From Typhlomys cinereus (Eukaryota > Chordata > Mammalia > Rodentia > Platacanthomyidae): a stretch of 64,000 nucleotides of DNA. Below are positions 10,886-20,606 of the stretch, one piece after another. Position numbers and translations under genes: made by a program. Each line of letters begins with the position of its first letter. Position 1 is the first letter of the stretch. Location: assembly GCA_023101885.1 (NCBI GenBank), contig JALPQD010000160.1, forward strand, positions 248,001 to 312,000, written 5' to 3'. The notes beneath the pieces are model-generated. The model had not been told where the DNA came from and searched no databases. It saw nothing but the letters and a program-made list of their open reading frames with translations.

Positions 10886-11625
10886 CATTGGGAGGGGCTG
10901 GGAGGGGGTGTGTTTGTGTGCGCAATGCTGGGAGGACTTTGACACTCGGCACCCCGCCCCTCCCTTGCACCGCGGTCCTGCCCGCCCGGATCACCTTTTG
11001 GTGATATCATCAGCGCATATTGCAGCCGGGGACGTTAATGAACGAGACAGGTAGGGAGATCTCTGAGAACTAGGGGTGACCCTGCATTGCAGAAGGATTT
11101 AGAGTGTCTCGCCCAGAAGTACTTCCCAAAGTCCAAAGGTGTACTCATTCACAAAACCACTGGCCCTTCTCTTTCTTTCAACACCAGTATTCACTTACTA
11201 TGCATATAAAAATAATAGGCAGTCCTAAATACAACTCGATTAGGAATTCAAAGGTTTTACGAAGGGGCCAGGTGTCCCGTGGACGTTGCTGATTAACTCT
11301 TCAGCGTTGCGATTCGCAGGTTTGGACACGGCCCCCTGGGCTTTGACTTTGTCCAACCACTTCCCTCCACCCGTCCCGCTCCCCATCACCAAGAGAAAAA
11401 TGGGCAAAGAGGCAATTTGCACATCAAACGAGGAAGCGGGGGGGAAGAAGAACTAATTCTCATTTGCTGGGAAGTTTGGAGAGGAAGGCGAGAGACTGGC
11501 GTTTGGGATTTAGATCAGTAGTGGAGAGAGGAGGGAAATGACCACCTGATAATCAGACTGTTTAATGTGGTTCTTTGAATCTGCTCGGTCCCAGCAGTAG
11601 ATGAACTTGATTAGGCAGACCCACG

Positions 11626-11634
11626 AGATCAAAG
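11626..11634 (+). promoter_or_regulatory. Strong TCF/LEF-type site
   Basis: AGATCAAAG is an exact match to the optimal TCF/LEF core and lies about 0.8 kb upstream of the DKK1 TATA box. TTTGATC and ATCAAACC near 11800-11818 are weaker matches close by. Confidence 0.55.
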
Positions 11635-12405
11635 TGGCCCGGAGCCAGAGCGGACAGGATCCTTGTGCCGCGTCAGTCATCCTTCTCTGATTCCCTGTTC
11701 CCAGCAGTGGGTTAATAGAAGGAGATAAGAAACTCTAAAGGCTTAGGGCCAGGCTTCCTCATTATTGTTCCATATCGCCAAAGCTGGAGAAAGATTTCGT
11801 TTGATCCCAAATCAAACCTTACGCAGAGAGAGCGCAGAGCGGAGCAATAAACCCTTCAGGGAGATAACAGACTGCCTAGTGGAAATGGAAAGCTGAATGC
11901 GAAACAGAGGATCAACTTGACGTCTTTCAATCTACAAAATAAAATACAAGGATGGTGCGTAAGAATACCATGGTGCTTAGAAATTAGAAGCAATCCCGTT
12001 CTTTTTGTTCCGAGCATAGATTAGTTAAGATGTAGCAATGATACTGATTAAAAAGATAAGAAATGTGTAGTGATTATTTTTAAGGGAGTGGATTTTGAAA
12101 GCGTGAAAAAACAAGTATTATGTAAACTAGAACAGGCAGAAATGATGGAGATCCTTTTCCAGTACAGCTGTCAGGAGAGCTGAGGGCTCTGCTAACTCCT
12201 AGGCTGTCTAGATTGGTTCCCCAGCTACCCTATTTCAGTCATGCCTGGGAGGGCCCCTAAAACAAGGCAATGATAGTCTTTAATCTGATTGCCAGAGTTG
12301 GAAAAAAAAAAAAAGAGACAGTTCTAACGTTCTGTTTTTTTGGTTATTTGTGTTTCAGAAGTCATGTTAGACTGTCTTCCAAACAATTTTTGATTATGTA
12401 AAGAA

Positions 12406-12430
12406 GTTCTTTAAAGTACCTTTAAAGAAC
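12406..12430. repeat. Perfect 11-bp inverted repeat, 3-base loop
   Basis: GTTCTTTAAAG, then TAC, then CTTTAAAGAAC. The two arms are exact complements. Confidence 0.9.
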
Positions 12431-12838
12431 GGTAGTGTTTCACGGTAGCATTCCATACTACTGTCCCAAACCTGGTGTGTGCTGGGAAATTTTCTCAGTT
12501 TATTGATAACTCACCTTGAAAGTCTAACATGGATGAACGCTACATATTTACTTTACTTTTATTAGTAGTAAGGACATGAACAAAAGTGTAGCCTTGTCTA
12601 CTTCTTTAGAAAATGTAGAGCCATTGAAAGCACAGAAACAAAGGAAAATTTCTAAATCATTGCCTCAAATGTGAGCAACAGAAATAAACAGGTTAAAAGA
12701 AAAAGAGCGAGTGAATTAACAGTAAAACAGGTCTCCCTAGGTGCCATATGGCTGGACTAATCAGTGAGCTTGAAGTATACTTGGGCACTGGGGAAATATG
12801 GGGTGGAAGGAAAAAAGACCAGAAGAATTGTATCAATT

Positions 12839-12996
12839 CTACATACCCATCCTTTTCTGTACACCAGCAATTTTTCCCCTGCGTAACCTGAGAGATTGAT
12901 TCCTCTCCCCCAAAATCAATAATTTGAGACAGACATTATAAGTATGCATCAATTACTAAGACATCACTTAACACATACTGAGACCTCAGAAGAACA
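12839..12996 (+). repeat. Left arm of large inverted repeat 1
   Basis: About 158 bases whose reverse complement reappears at 13827-13991. By eye there are about six substitutions plus a 7-base gap and a 1-base gap. No known repeat family was recognised in the arm. Confidence 0.92.
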
Positions 12997-13355
12997 TATT
13001 AATGACAATGCCAGTAATCAATGTCTTGAGTGTCTTTGATGCATGAGAACATCTATAAGCTCACTTAAATTCGTGTGGCATTGAGGACTTGGGAAAGAAT
13101 CTTCTGCCTATTGAAAGAGTAGAAATGACTCTCCCTGGACCTGTTATTGCTTTTAAAATACTTCTAGAAATACATGCATGCTATCTTTTCCTGTTTGAGG
13201 AGAAATAGTTCATGGTTAATACATTTAATCTTAGGGAACTTAGTTTATTAAAATCTTGGGCACTGGGGGGGGGTAAAGTGCTTACCTTATATGCATGATG
13301 AGAAACTGAGGTAAACCTGGGCACATCTGAAGAGACACTTGGATCTTAGGGACAA

Positions 13356-13380
13356 TACAGTACTGTACTGAACAGTACAG
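13356..13380. repeat. Short palindromes inside inverted repeat 1
   Basis: TACAGTACTGTA (13356-13367) is a perfect 12-base palindrome. It overlaps CTGTACTG-AA-CAGTACAG (13363-13380), another dyad. Confidence 0.8.
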
Positions 13381-13648
13381 CCAAAGCAACGAGATCTAGA
13401 TTTGGTGAAAGAGTTTGTCTCAAAAAAATAAGGAAATAAGGTGAACATGAAAATGTGAAAGTAGAAGGCTTTGTTGGGAAGAATAAGGAGGTCAGCAGAA
13501 GTTGAAAGGAACTGTGATCACACTGCATTGAGTATGCATATGATACTGTCAAAAATAAAAAAATGGGTTGAGAAGTATTGAGGAAAATATACTGATGTCA
13601 ATCTCTTGATTTCCATATCAACTAACCTGAGCAAGCATACCTATAGCT

Positions 13649-13649
<1 letters not shown>

Positions 13650-13710
<61 letters not shown>

Positions 13711-13712
13711 AT

Positions 13713-13762
<50 letters not shown>

Positions 13763-13768
13763 CAGATG
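13650..13768 (+). repeat. Compound (CA)n-(GATA)n microsatellite
   Basis: About 58 bases of CA followed by about 50 bases of GATA units. It lies in the interior of inverted repeat 1. The derived open frames on the minus strand are low-complexity artefacts. Confidence 0.95.
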
Positions 13769-13826
13769 GATAGAAAATGCACTTGAATTCACAAACCACA
13801 CCAATTTTGACATACGCTAGCTTTCA

Positions 13827-13991
13827 TGTTTCTTCTGAAGTCTCAGTATGTGTTAAGCACATAGTGATGTCTTAGTAAATGATGCATACTTATAATATCT
13901 GTCTCAGATTATTGATTTTGGGGGAGAGGAATCAATCTCTCAGGTTACACAGGGAAAAAATTGCTGGTGTACAGAAAAGGATGGGTATGTA
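13827..13991 (-). repeat. Right arm of large inverted repeat 1
   Basis: Reverse-complement partner of 12839-12996. It carries an extra CACATAG-type 7-base segment near 13858 relative to the left arm. Confidence 0.92.
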
Positions 13992-14084
13992 GCCAGACAT
14001 GTTTTGGAGACTTTTTCAATATAGTCTGTTCTCCATTTCTATGATTTAGTTTGCTCACTGGCATCAGGAGTAGAGGAGTACATG

Positions 14085-14385
14085 GGCCGGAGCAACCCTG
14101 GGATCCATAGAAGCAGACAGGCAGGAGGGAGGGATTGATGGTGGGATGGGAGGGAGAGATGATGGAGGGAAGCAGGGATAAGTACTCAATATGCTTGTAA
14201 AAATAGAAAAACTAAAAAAAAGAATAGATAAATCAGAGGGAACCCTGGGTCCATAGAAGCAGATGGTGGGAGGGAATGGGATGGATTGAGGAAGGGAAAA
14301 GGGATGGGGGATGGAAGGAAGCAGGGATAAGTATTCAGTATGCTTGTAAAACTAGAAAAATAATATATTTTTTAAAAATGTCAAA
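14085..14385 (+). repeat. Tandem duplication of a purine-rich unit (about 150 bases)
   Basis: AACCCTGGGATCCATAGAAG near 14094 recurs as AACCCTGGGTCCATAGAAG at 14241. GGGATAAGTACTCAATATGC near 14175 recurs as GGGATAAGTATTCAGTATGC near 14334. Each unit ends in an A-rich stretch, like the 3' end of a retroelement, so either a tandem duplication or two nested insertions is possible. Confidence 0.8.
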
Positions 14386-14397
14386 AGTTACAAAGTT

Positions 14398-14520
14398 CAT
14401 CATGGGCAGAGGAGATGGCTCCGAGGTTAAAGTCTTTGCCTTACAAGTGAAAGGACCTGAGTACAGACCCCTAGTCTGGGGTAAAAAAAATGCCTGGGAG
14501 ATGCCTTAGCAACCTGCATG
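14398..14520 (+). mobile_element. tRNA-derived SINE, diverged
   Basis: GGCAGAGGAGATGGCTCCGA followed by GAAAGGACCTGAGTACAGAC preserves the order of A-box and B-box seen in the other tRNA-headed SINEs of this window. The 3' part is lost or degraded. Confidence 0.6.
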
Positions 14521-14659
14521 CATGCTCAGCCCTGGAAGGCAGAACCTAGGAAATCACTGAGCAAAGCAATAAGAAGATAGAGCAACCTAGTATGATTCCT
14601 GATGTCATTATTGGATCTCAACAGGCATTCTGTGTCCTCATGTATACTCACCCCCATGC

Positions 14660-14710
<51 letters not shown>
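14660..14710 (+). repeat. (CA)n microsatellite
   Basis: About 50 bases of pure CA. Confidence 0.95.
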
Positions 14711-14711
<1 letters not shown>

Positions 14712-15469
14712 AGCTGCTTTAGGACTTACCGGTAAAAGTATAATTTTTTCAGTACAAGGGAGAGAGTTAATGATGATTGTTGTTTGGTTGGAGGTGACAA
14801 CCTGCCCAGAGATTTGAGCTTCATGAGAATGTCCTAAACAACTTAAAAGAATCCAGAGTAGGACATTAAAGACCAAGCAGCATAGAACATGAACCCAGAA
14901 AGACTTGGCCAGAAACTGGCCATTTTGGATCCTACATCAGACATCTGTCTCTTTTTTGATGTCCCAACACTCAGAAAAGCCTGGGATAGGTAAGAACCAA
15001 GAGTCTGGTTATCTCCTGAAGTCTCTCCAGCCACAGGCATAGGCCAGCATCGCACAGAACACAGCAAGCAATCCCCAGAACTAGAGAAAATTGTTAATGA
15101 AAAAAGGGCTTTGGACCACCACACAGGAAGCTGGGGCTGGATACTTCACTGTGCCCCCCTCTCAGGTTATAAATGTGGGGCTTTGACACAGCTGCTCTCG
15201 CCTACCAGTGTCTTTTTCATCAGTAAATGAATGATGAGAGGTGGGAACAGCCCCTTTCCTTCCCTCCCTCTAAAGCTTCCAGGGCGAAGCCTTTTGTCTT
15301 ATGGCTATATGTTCTGTGCACCTTACAAGGAATCCAGCAGTATCCCTGCCACCCTGGCTGTACAATGGATGACTCTGAAGAAGTCGTGTGTAAAAATAAG
15401 CCTCTAGAAATGCAGTGAATAACTCGAACAAATTTATTTTTAAGCCAATAGTGGCATGTGTTTTAGAAA

Positions 15470-15614
15470 GGGATCCAGAGGGAAGGTAGGAGAGGAAGAG
15501 GAAAGGTGGAGAAGGAAGGAAAGGAAAGGGAAGGAAGAGAGTGAGAGATAAGAGAAAGAGGAAGAGAGAAAAGAGGAGAAAAGAGCAAGATTGAGCGAAA
15601 GAGAAGAGACAGAA

Positions 15615-15665
<51 letters not shown>
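15470..15665 (+). repeat. Purine-rich tract with (GA)n
   Basis: Nearly all-purine plus strand from 15475, ending in a clean (GA)n run at 15620-15660. The opposite strand gives leucine/serine-rich open frames that are artefacts of the repeat. Confidence 0.9.
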
Positions 15666-15668
<3 letters not shown>

Positions 15669-15759
15669 TAGCAACATCCAGAGTGAAGCAGGATGTGGGC
15701 TGCACAGAGAACTATTAACCTGTGGCAAGAGCTAGCGGTAGCTTGTAATTAGTGCAAAG

Positions 15760-16290
15760 ATTCGCCTTCACTCCAGGCGACCTAGGGGCGCCAAGGCGCG
15801 AGCTGGTCCCGAACCCCAGTCTGCAACAGGGGGCTTCCGTGTGGTCAGCCCCGTCTTGAAGCCCAGGGCACCTAGGAGTCCCCAGCCGTCGCCAGCATTC
15901 CGCAGTGGAAAAGGAAGCTTGTTTAAAGACTTTCTTTGATGAGCGAAGATCAAACGGCCCAGGGACCCCCGGGTCTTAATCAGACTTGAGCTGGGGCCGC
16001 CTCGTTGCCTGTCCCGCGCTGCGCTTTGCTGGACTCGGCGAGTCACACTCGCGTAATCCTGGCTGAATCCCTTGCCTGGCCGCAAATCCGTCCACACTGC
16101 AGAGACTGTTGTTTGCTGGCCGTGTCAGTTCAGGGCCAGATAAATACGGAGTCTTGTGACTTCTTTAGAAGAGCGAGGCCGGGGAGGGGAAAGGAGACCC
16201 AGAGATTACAACCGGAGATGCACTGCGTAGGGAGCCGGGACCAGAGCGAAACCTGCTCTTTTGCTGCCCCCTGGTGGAATTCTTGTAGAA
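15760..16290. promoter_or_regulatory. Isolated CpG-rich block upstream of DKK1
   Basis: GC- and CpG-rich sequence about 5 kb upstream of the DKK1 start, set between AT-rich flanks and lacking recognised repeats. Open frames on both strands show no known domain. It contains CTTTGAT (15934-15940) facing AGATCAAAC (15947-15955), both TCF/LEF-like, and a CTCF-type motif near its edge. A distal regulatory element is the simplest reading; an unannotated noncoding promoter is possible. Confidence 0.6.
16263..16277 (-). promoter_or_regulatory. CTCF-type binding motif
   Basis: CCACCAGGGGGCAGC on the minus strand matches the core CTCF consensus. It lies at the edge of the CpG-rich block between DKK1 and PRKG1. 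Binding is inferred from the motif only. Confidence 0.65.
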
Positions 16291-18262
16291 GTTCTTCGCA
16301 CGTATTCTTGACAGCGATGGTGAAAATCCAGTAACTTCTGAAGTGTGTATCTTTTCCACCTCTTCTGCTGAAACTAAACATTCTCTTGTTATTCTTGATA
16401 TTCCGAACAACACCTTATTTTCAGAATAATTCGAGTTTTCTCCCGATGGATGGACAGCATCTGTGTCAACATCGTATTCCAAAGACAAGGGAGGGGGTTC
16501 CCAGCAAATGTTTATTTAGGGTGACTTAAAAAACAAGACTCCAGAAGAGTTCCAGCTTGTTTTTTTTTTTCTTTCTCGTGTTTGTGATGGACATGTGTAC
16601 TGTCTGGTTTGGAAGCTTCCGCTTTATTGACCAGCTTTCATAGTACCATAGTATGTAAGCTTGGGGAGGACGCAGTAAAAACAACCAAACTGTCTCATCG
16701 CCCTCTGAAAGATGCAGGCTACAAGGATAACCACCCTGGGAAAAGGTGGCTGTTAGTGCAATAGAGAATTAATGTCAAGGGGGCGACCAACAATTCTCTG
16801 ATTGGATTTGAGGTCCACTTTTCAGCAGGGATCACATTTCTGGTACTGTAAACAAGAACCTACAAAAAGAGAGGAAGAAGGCCTTGGAGAGAAACAGATC
16901 ACTAAGCTTTAAGCTTTAGTTTTAGACATACTGTATCAAGCTGCCTTTTAAACACCTGCCAATATACCCATAGATTAGCATAGCACTCAGTAGTACTCAA
17001 CCTAGAAAATGCTTTTCAATGCTACAATAACTTTTATTGTATGTATTTTATAAATGGAAGGAGTTTATTACAAAAAAATCATAACTGGCCAAAGTCAGAA
17101 AGTAAACACGTACTTGTCAGCCCTAAAGAAGACATCTAAACCTCCCACCTCTACTCCTATGGCTCAGGGAATTCTGTGGAAAACAGGGGTCGGTAAAATT
17201 ATAAGAGCCTGGACTATGATTTTATATAGAATTATTTATATTTATATTATATATAATTACATATTTAATTAATATTTGTATTAATTAATTAAATGAATTA
17301 ATTTAAACTAAATTAATAATATTTAGATTATATATAATTATAAGGTGTGGGATCAGACAATGTCTTTTAGGCATGATAAAACTATTGCATTCATTAATTC
17401 ACTGCAATTATGTAAACTTCCATAAGACCTTCACGGGATTTAGCTGATCAATATTTCACCATGGAAGCAGAAGGCTCTCAAGGCGCCTCACAACTCTCTG
17501 AGAGACTGCTGGGCGTTCACAATGGATGAGATAAAGAGAAAATGCTTTCTTCTATGACAGACCCACTGACATCCTGCATCAAGTGTTCAGGCACCGGCTG
17601 TCAGGAACCAAGCTTTTTTCTCCGCAAGGCACACGGTATGGATTCTACTCCTCCCAATGCCAAGGCTGTGCGTGCTCTTATCACCAGAGTACAAGGCTCC
17701 CACTGAATGAAGAGTGGAGCTGAGGAAGCTCTGCTCTGACCTTGACATGCTTAGGATGACGATGCGCCCGTTGGCCCACGCATTGGAAAAACCCTATGAA
17801 AACAGGAGGGAGAAGTGGTAAGGCAGAAGGAGAGTTGTAATAAGAAAAGGAGAGGGGATGGGATTGGGAATTAAGATGTGTAAATAGAGTAAATTCACTA
17901 CATTCATATGTGAAACTCTAAAATAAAAATAATTAAAAAGTAAAAACTTAAATTCAAATAAAAAAGATTAAGGCTTCCTATTGCCTTTCTGTGTAAATAG
18001 CTTAGGGTCTCCAGATTATTACATCAGGGAAATCCTAAAATAACCACAATTTAGAAAAGTTTGTACACCTATAACTTTTCTAAAACACTTTGTGAAAAAA
18101 AACAGATGACTTGGTTGAATGAGAAAATTTCCACTCTGAAAACTGGAATGACCAAACAATAGTTACAATATCCTAAGAGTTCCATTTAATCAAAGCCAGA
18201 TTAATATGTAAATAAAAGAACAACAAAATGATAATAAGTCAACATAACTTTTGTTGCTTAAA
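16291..18262. other. Spacer, no gene seen
   Basis: Mixed unique sequence. Notable points are an AT-only stretch with many TTAATTAA-like palindromes (17221-17340) and a purine-rich to A-rich segment (17800-17945) that may be the tail of an old retroelement. Confidence 0.5.
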
Positions 18263-18587
18263 AGCTAATATTTTTAAACTTTATTTACTTAGCACACATA
18301 CACACACACACGTGTGTGTGTGTGTATGTCTGTATCAGAAAGCACTGTGTGACCCTGTGGAGGACCAAGGGTGATTTCAGGAATCATCCTCGATTGTTTC
18401 TATGTCCTTATTACTTCACTCTGGGATTTCCCAGGCCCCATCCAGAAGAGCCAGAAGTGCAGGCCATTACTGTTTCTACCTGGTGTTTTTACATGAGACC
18501 TGAGATCCAAACTCAGGACCTTCTGCTTGCAAGGCAGAATCTTAAACTCTGAGCCATCTCTCCAGCCCAATAGCCAATAATTTTAAA
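18263..18587 (-). mobile_element. tRNA-derived SINE with target-site duplication (older copy)
   Basis: Minus-strand head GGGCTGGAGAGATGGCTCAG, GGTCCTGAGTTTGGATCTCA region and CA/TG tail, clearly more diverged than the copies at 38.3, 51.2 and 55.5 kb. Flanks AGCTAATATTTTTAAA (18263-18278) and AGCCAATAATTTTAAA (18572-18587) differ at two positions. The tail contains a (CA)n that turns into (TG)n, forming a near-perfect palindrome around 18311. Confidence 0.85.
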
Positions 18588-19393
18588 GCAGTTTCAAAGT
18601 TTTATATAACTCATGGTTTTCTTGAAAACTTCAGGCAGAAGAAAAATAGAAGTCACTGAATACCGATTATTAATATGTATTATATCAAAATCTATATCTA
18701 TGTATATATCTCCGTATCATCTATGTACCTCTACCTATACATATTTACTTTGTCATGGATTGCTGTGGACCAGAACTGAATTTTGGATGAGGAAATGTTA
18801 TCATATCATATACAATTTTACCAAGCAACTCAATTCTCATAATCATCGCTTTGATTTTTTAGCCTTACTTTACTTTGATATCTTCTGTACTTTTAGAGAG
18901 TTTGAGAAGCGTTTTTTTTTTTTTTTTTAGTTATGTGCTGTGGAATATTTGATTCAAATAATGTACAGTCATTCCTCTGTGAGTAGAGATTCAATCAAGA
19001 TTCTTTATATTTTGAAAATGATTTATTAGTTAATGCTTTTCATTTACCATCACCTATGTGCTTATCTACATTAAATTTCAATAATATACTCATTTTGACT
19101 TTAAGGTAATAGTTTTATTATTTGAATATGCTAGATTTATTGGTTCATTTTCTGTGTGAGGAATAGTTCAATTTCTAATAGAATATAAGTTTTATTGTTC
19201 TATTGGATGGACTTAGTTGTAGAATATTTGTAATTTCAGCTTTATTGGACATTAAAATGTTTTTCAATATTATAATAATTATCATTTGTTTCTTAGCATA
19301 CAAGAATTTTTACTTGGCCTAAAGTAATTTTCTATTTTTAAATTTTAGTTTGAAAGCCAGATTGGCAGGGAATGGGGATGTGTTCTATTAAAT
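18588..19393. other. Spacer, no gene seen
   Basis: AT-rich unique sequence with a poly(T) run at 18911-18929. The 105-codon open frame at 18613-18930 has no recognisable features. Confidence 0.55.
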
Positions 19394-19531
19394 TTTAAGC
19401 TGAGATGACTCAGCTGTTAAAGTTGTCTGTCTGGAAGTCTGGCAAACAGAATTTGATCTCTGAAAACTCACATGGTGTAAGGAATGAAATTGTAGGAGAG
19501 CACTGAAAGTTGCCCTGTTATCACCACATAT

Positions 19532-19596
<65 letters not shown>

Positions 19597-19640
19597 CACA
19601 TGCACACTCACATATGCACACACACACATTCTGGTAAATA
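19394..19640 (+). mobile_element. tRNA-derived SINE with (CT)n(CA)n tail
   Basis: AGCTGAGATGACTCAGCTGTTAA is A-box-like and CAAACAGAATTTGATCTCTG is a degraded B-box. A B2/B4-like body follows and then 19532-19565 (CT)n and 19566-19628 (CA)n. Confidence 0.65.
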
Positions 19641-19714
19641 GTTTAAAACAAGTTTGTGTGAAATTTAAATGAGGTAGATTTTATATATTTCCATTTCCTG
19701 AAAAGAGGATGTTG

Positions 19715-20092
19715 CAATTACTCTTTCTGCTACTGTGAGACAGCATTGAGACACAACTTAAGGGAAAGTGGAGATTTACTTGGCTATCAGCTACAAAGGT
19801 GAGGCACAGTCCATTAGGGTAAGAAAGGCACAGTGGGCATCATAAGTTGGAGATAATTCAGATCAAGTCCATCATCCCAGAGGCAGAGAAGGCAAGCAGC
19901 AAACTCAAGAACAGACTGTTAGTGGAAGCAGGGCAGGGCTATCCAACTTCAAGATCCACCTCCCGGGACATGCCTCCCTCCCATAGAGCTCCACCTCGTA
20001 AAGGTGCCTGACCTTACCAAACATTAACATCAGCTCAAGATACAGACACAAAAGCCTGTGGGGGACAATTCACTTTTAAACCACAACAGAGA
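19715..20092 (+). mobile_element. Old interspersed repeat, family uncertain
   Basis: Shows a familiar rodent pattern (AGATTTACTTGGCTATCA, GGCACAGTCCATTAGGG, CCACCTCCCGGGACATGCC, ending TTCACTTTTAAACCACAAC), similar in style to hAT-type MER/URR elements. I cannot assign the family with confidence. Confidence 0.45.
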
Positions 20093-20606
20093 GATAAATA
20101 ACTAGCCATGTATGAACTTGACAAGATAATCATTAAAGAAAGAGATGTCAGGCTATTCCTTTGAGATCATAGATGAAAAAATCTAAACTATAACTGTGAT
20201 GAATCAAAATGCACCAATATGTTATAAATGCTGAATTCTTGCCAAGGAAGCAGGAGCAGGTTCATACTAAAGAAGCTTTAAGACCTTCTGCCAAGTGTAC
20301 AAAATAACTATTAATGAAGGAAGTCATGTGAACGATAACATAATAATTACGGCAATTCAATTTGCCAGACTATATGCCCTCCTCTTCTGGTGAGATCACA
20401 CCCCCTCAGTAGTAAATGATCAGGAACAAAAGTCTGTGAACTTAATCATATGTCTCATTACTTATTTGGGTCCTTGGTGGAGGCCTATTTTCTCTGCTGT
20501 AACATGGTCCCCTCTCTCCTTGTTTCTGGTGTGGCCCTCCTACCCCATCCCTCCTGTTCATAATCCTTGCAATTACTGTCTCTAGGTGGGCTGGGTGGGT
20601 TTGGTA

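Larger units (their letters stand above)
10000..11050. promoter_or_regulatory. CpG island over DKK1 promoter and exons 1-2
   Basis: A block visibly richer in C, G and CpG than its AT-rich surroundings, covering exon 2, exon 1, the 5' UTR and the proximal promoter. Composition was judged by eye, not computed. It also produces several long open frames on both strands that are not genes. Confidence 0.85.
11051..12838. other. DKK1 upstream region, no gene
   Basis: Mostly unique, repeat-poor sequence immediately upstream of DKK1, which is where regulatory elements would be expected. It contains the TCF/LEF-type sites above and a perfect 11-bp inverted repeat at 12406-12430. No coding evidence. 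Confidence 0.6.

Noticed and set aside
10079..11010. Several open frames of 100-230 codons on both strands over the DKK1 5' region
   Set aside because: They overlap DKK1 exons 1-2 and the CpG island. GC-rich sequence has few stop codons, and none shows a known domain other than the true DKK1 frame.
14526..14876. 116-codon frame with a polycysteine-valine run
   Set aside because: The run is a translated (CA)n microsatellite; the rest lacks any recognisable domain.
15270..15728. 152-codon and 80-codon frames rich in serine and leucine
   Set aside because: They are translations of the (GA)n and purine-rich repeat on the opposite strand.
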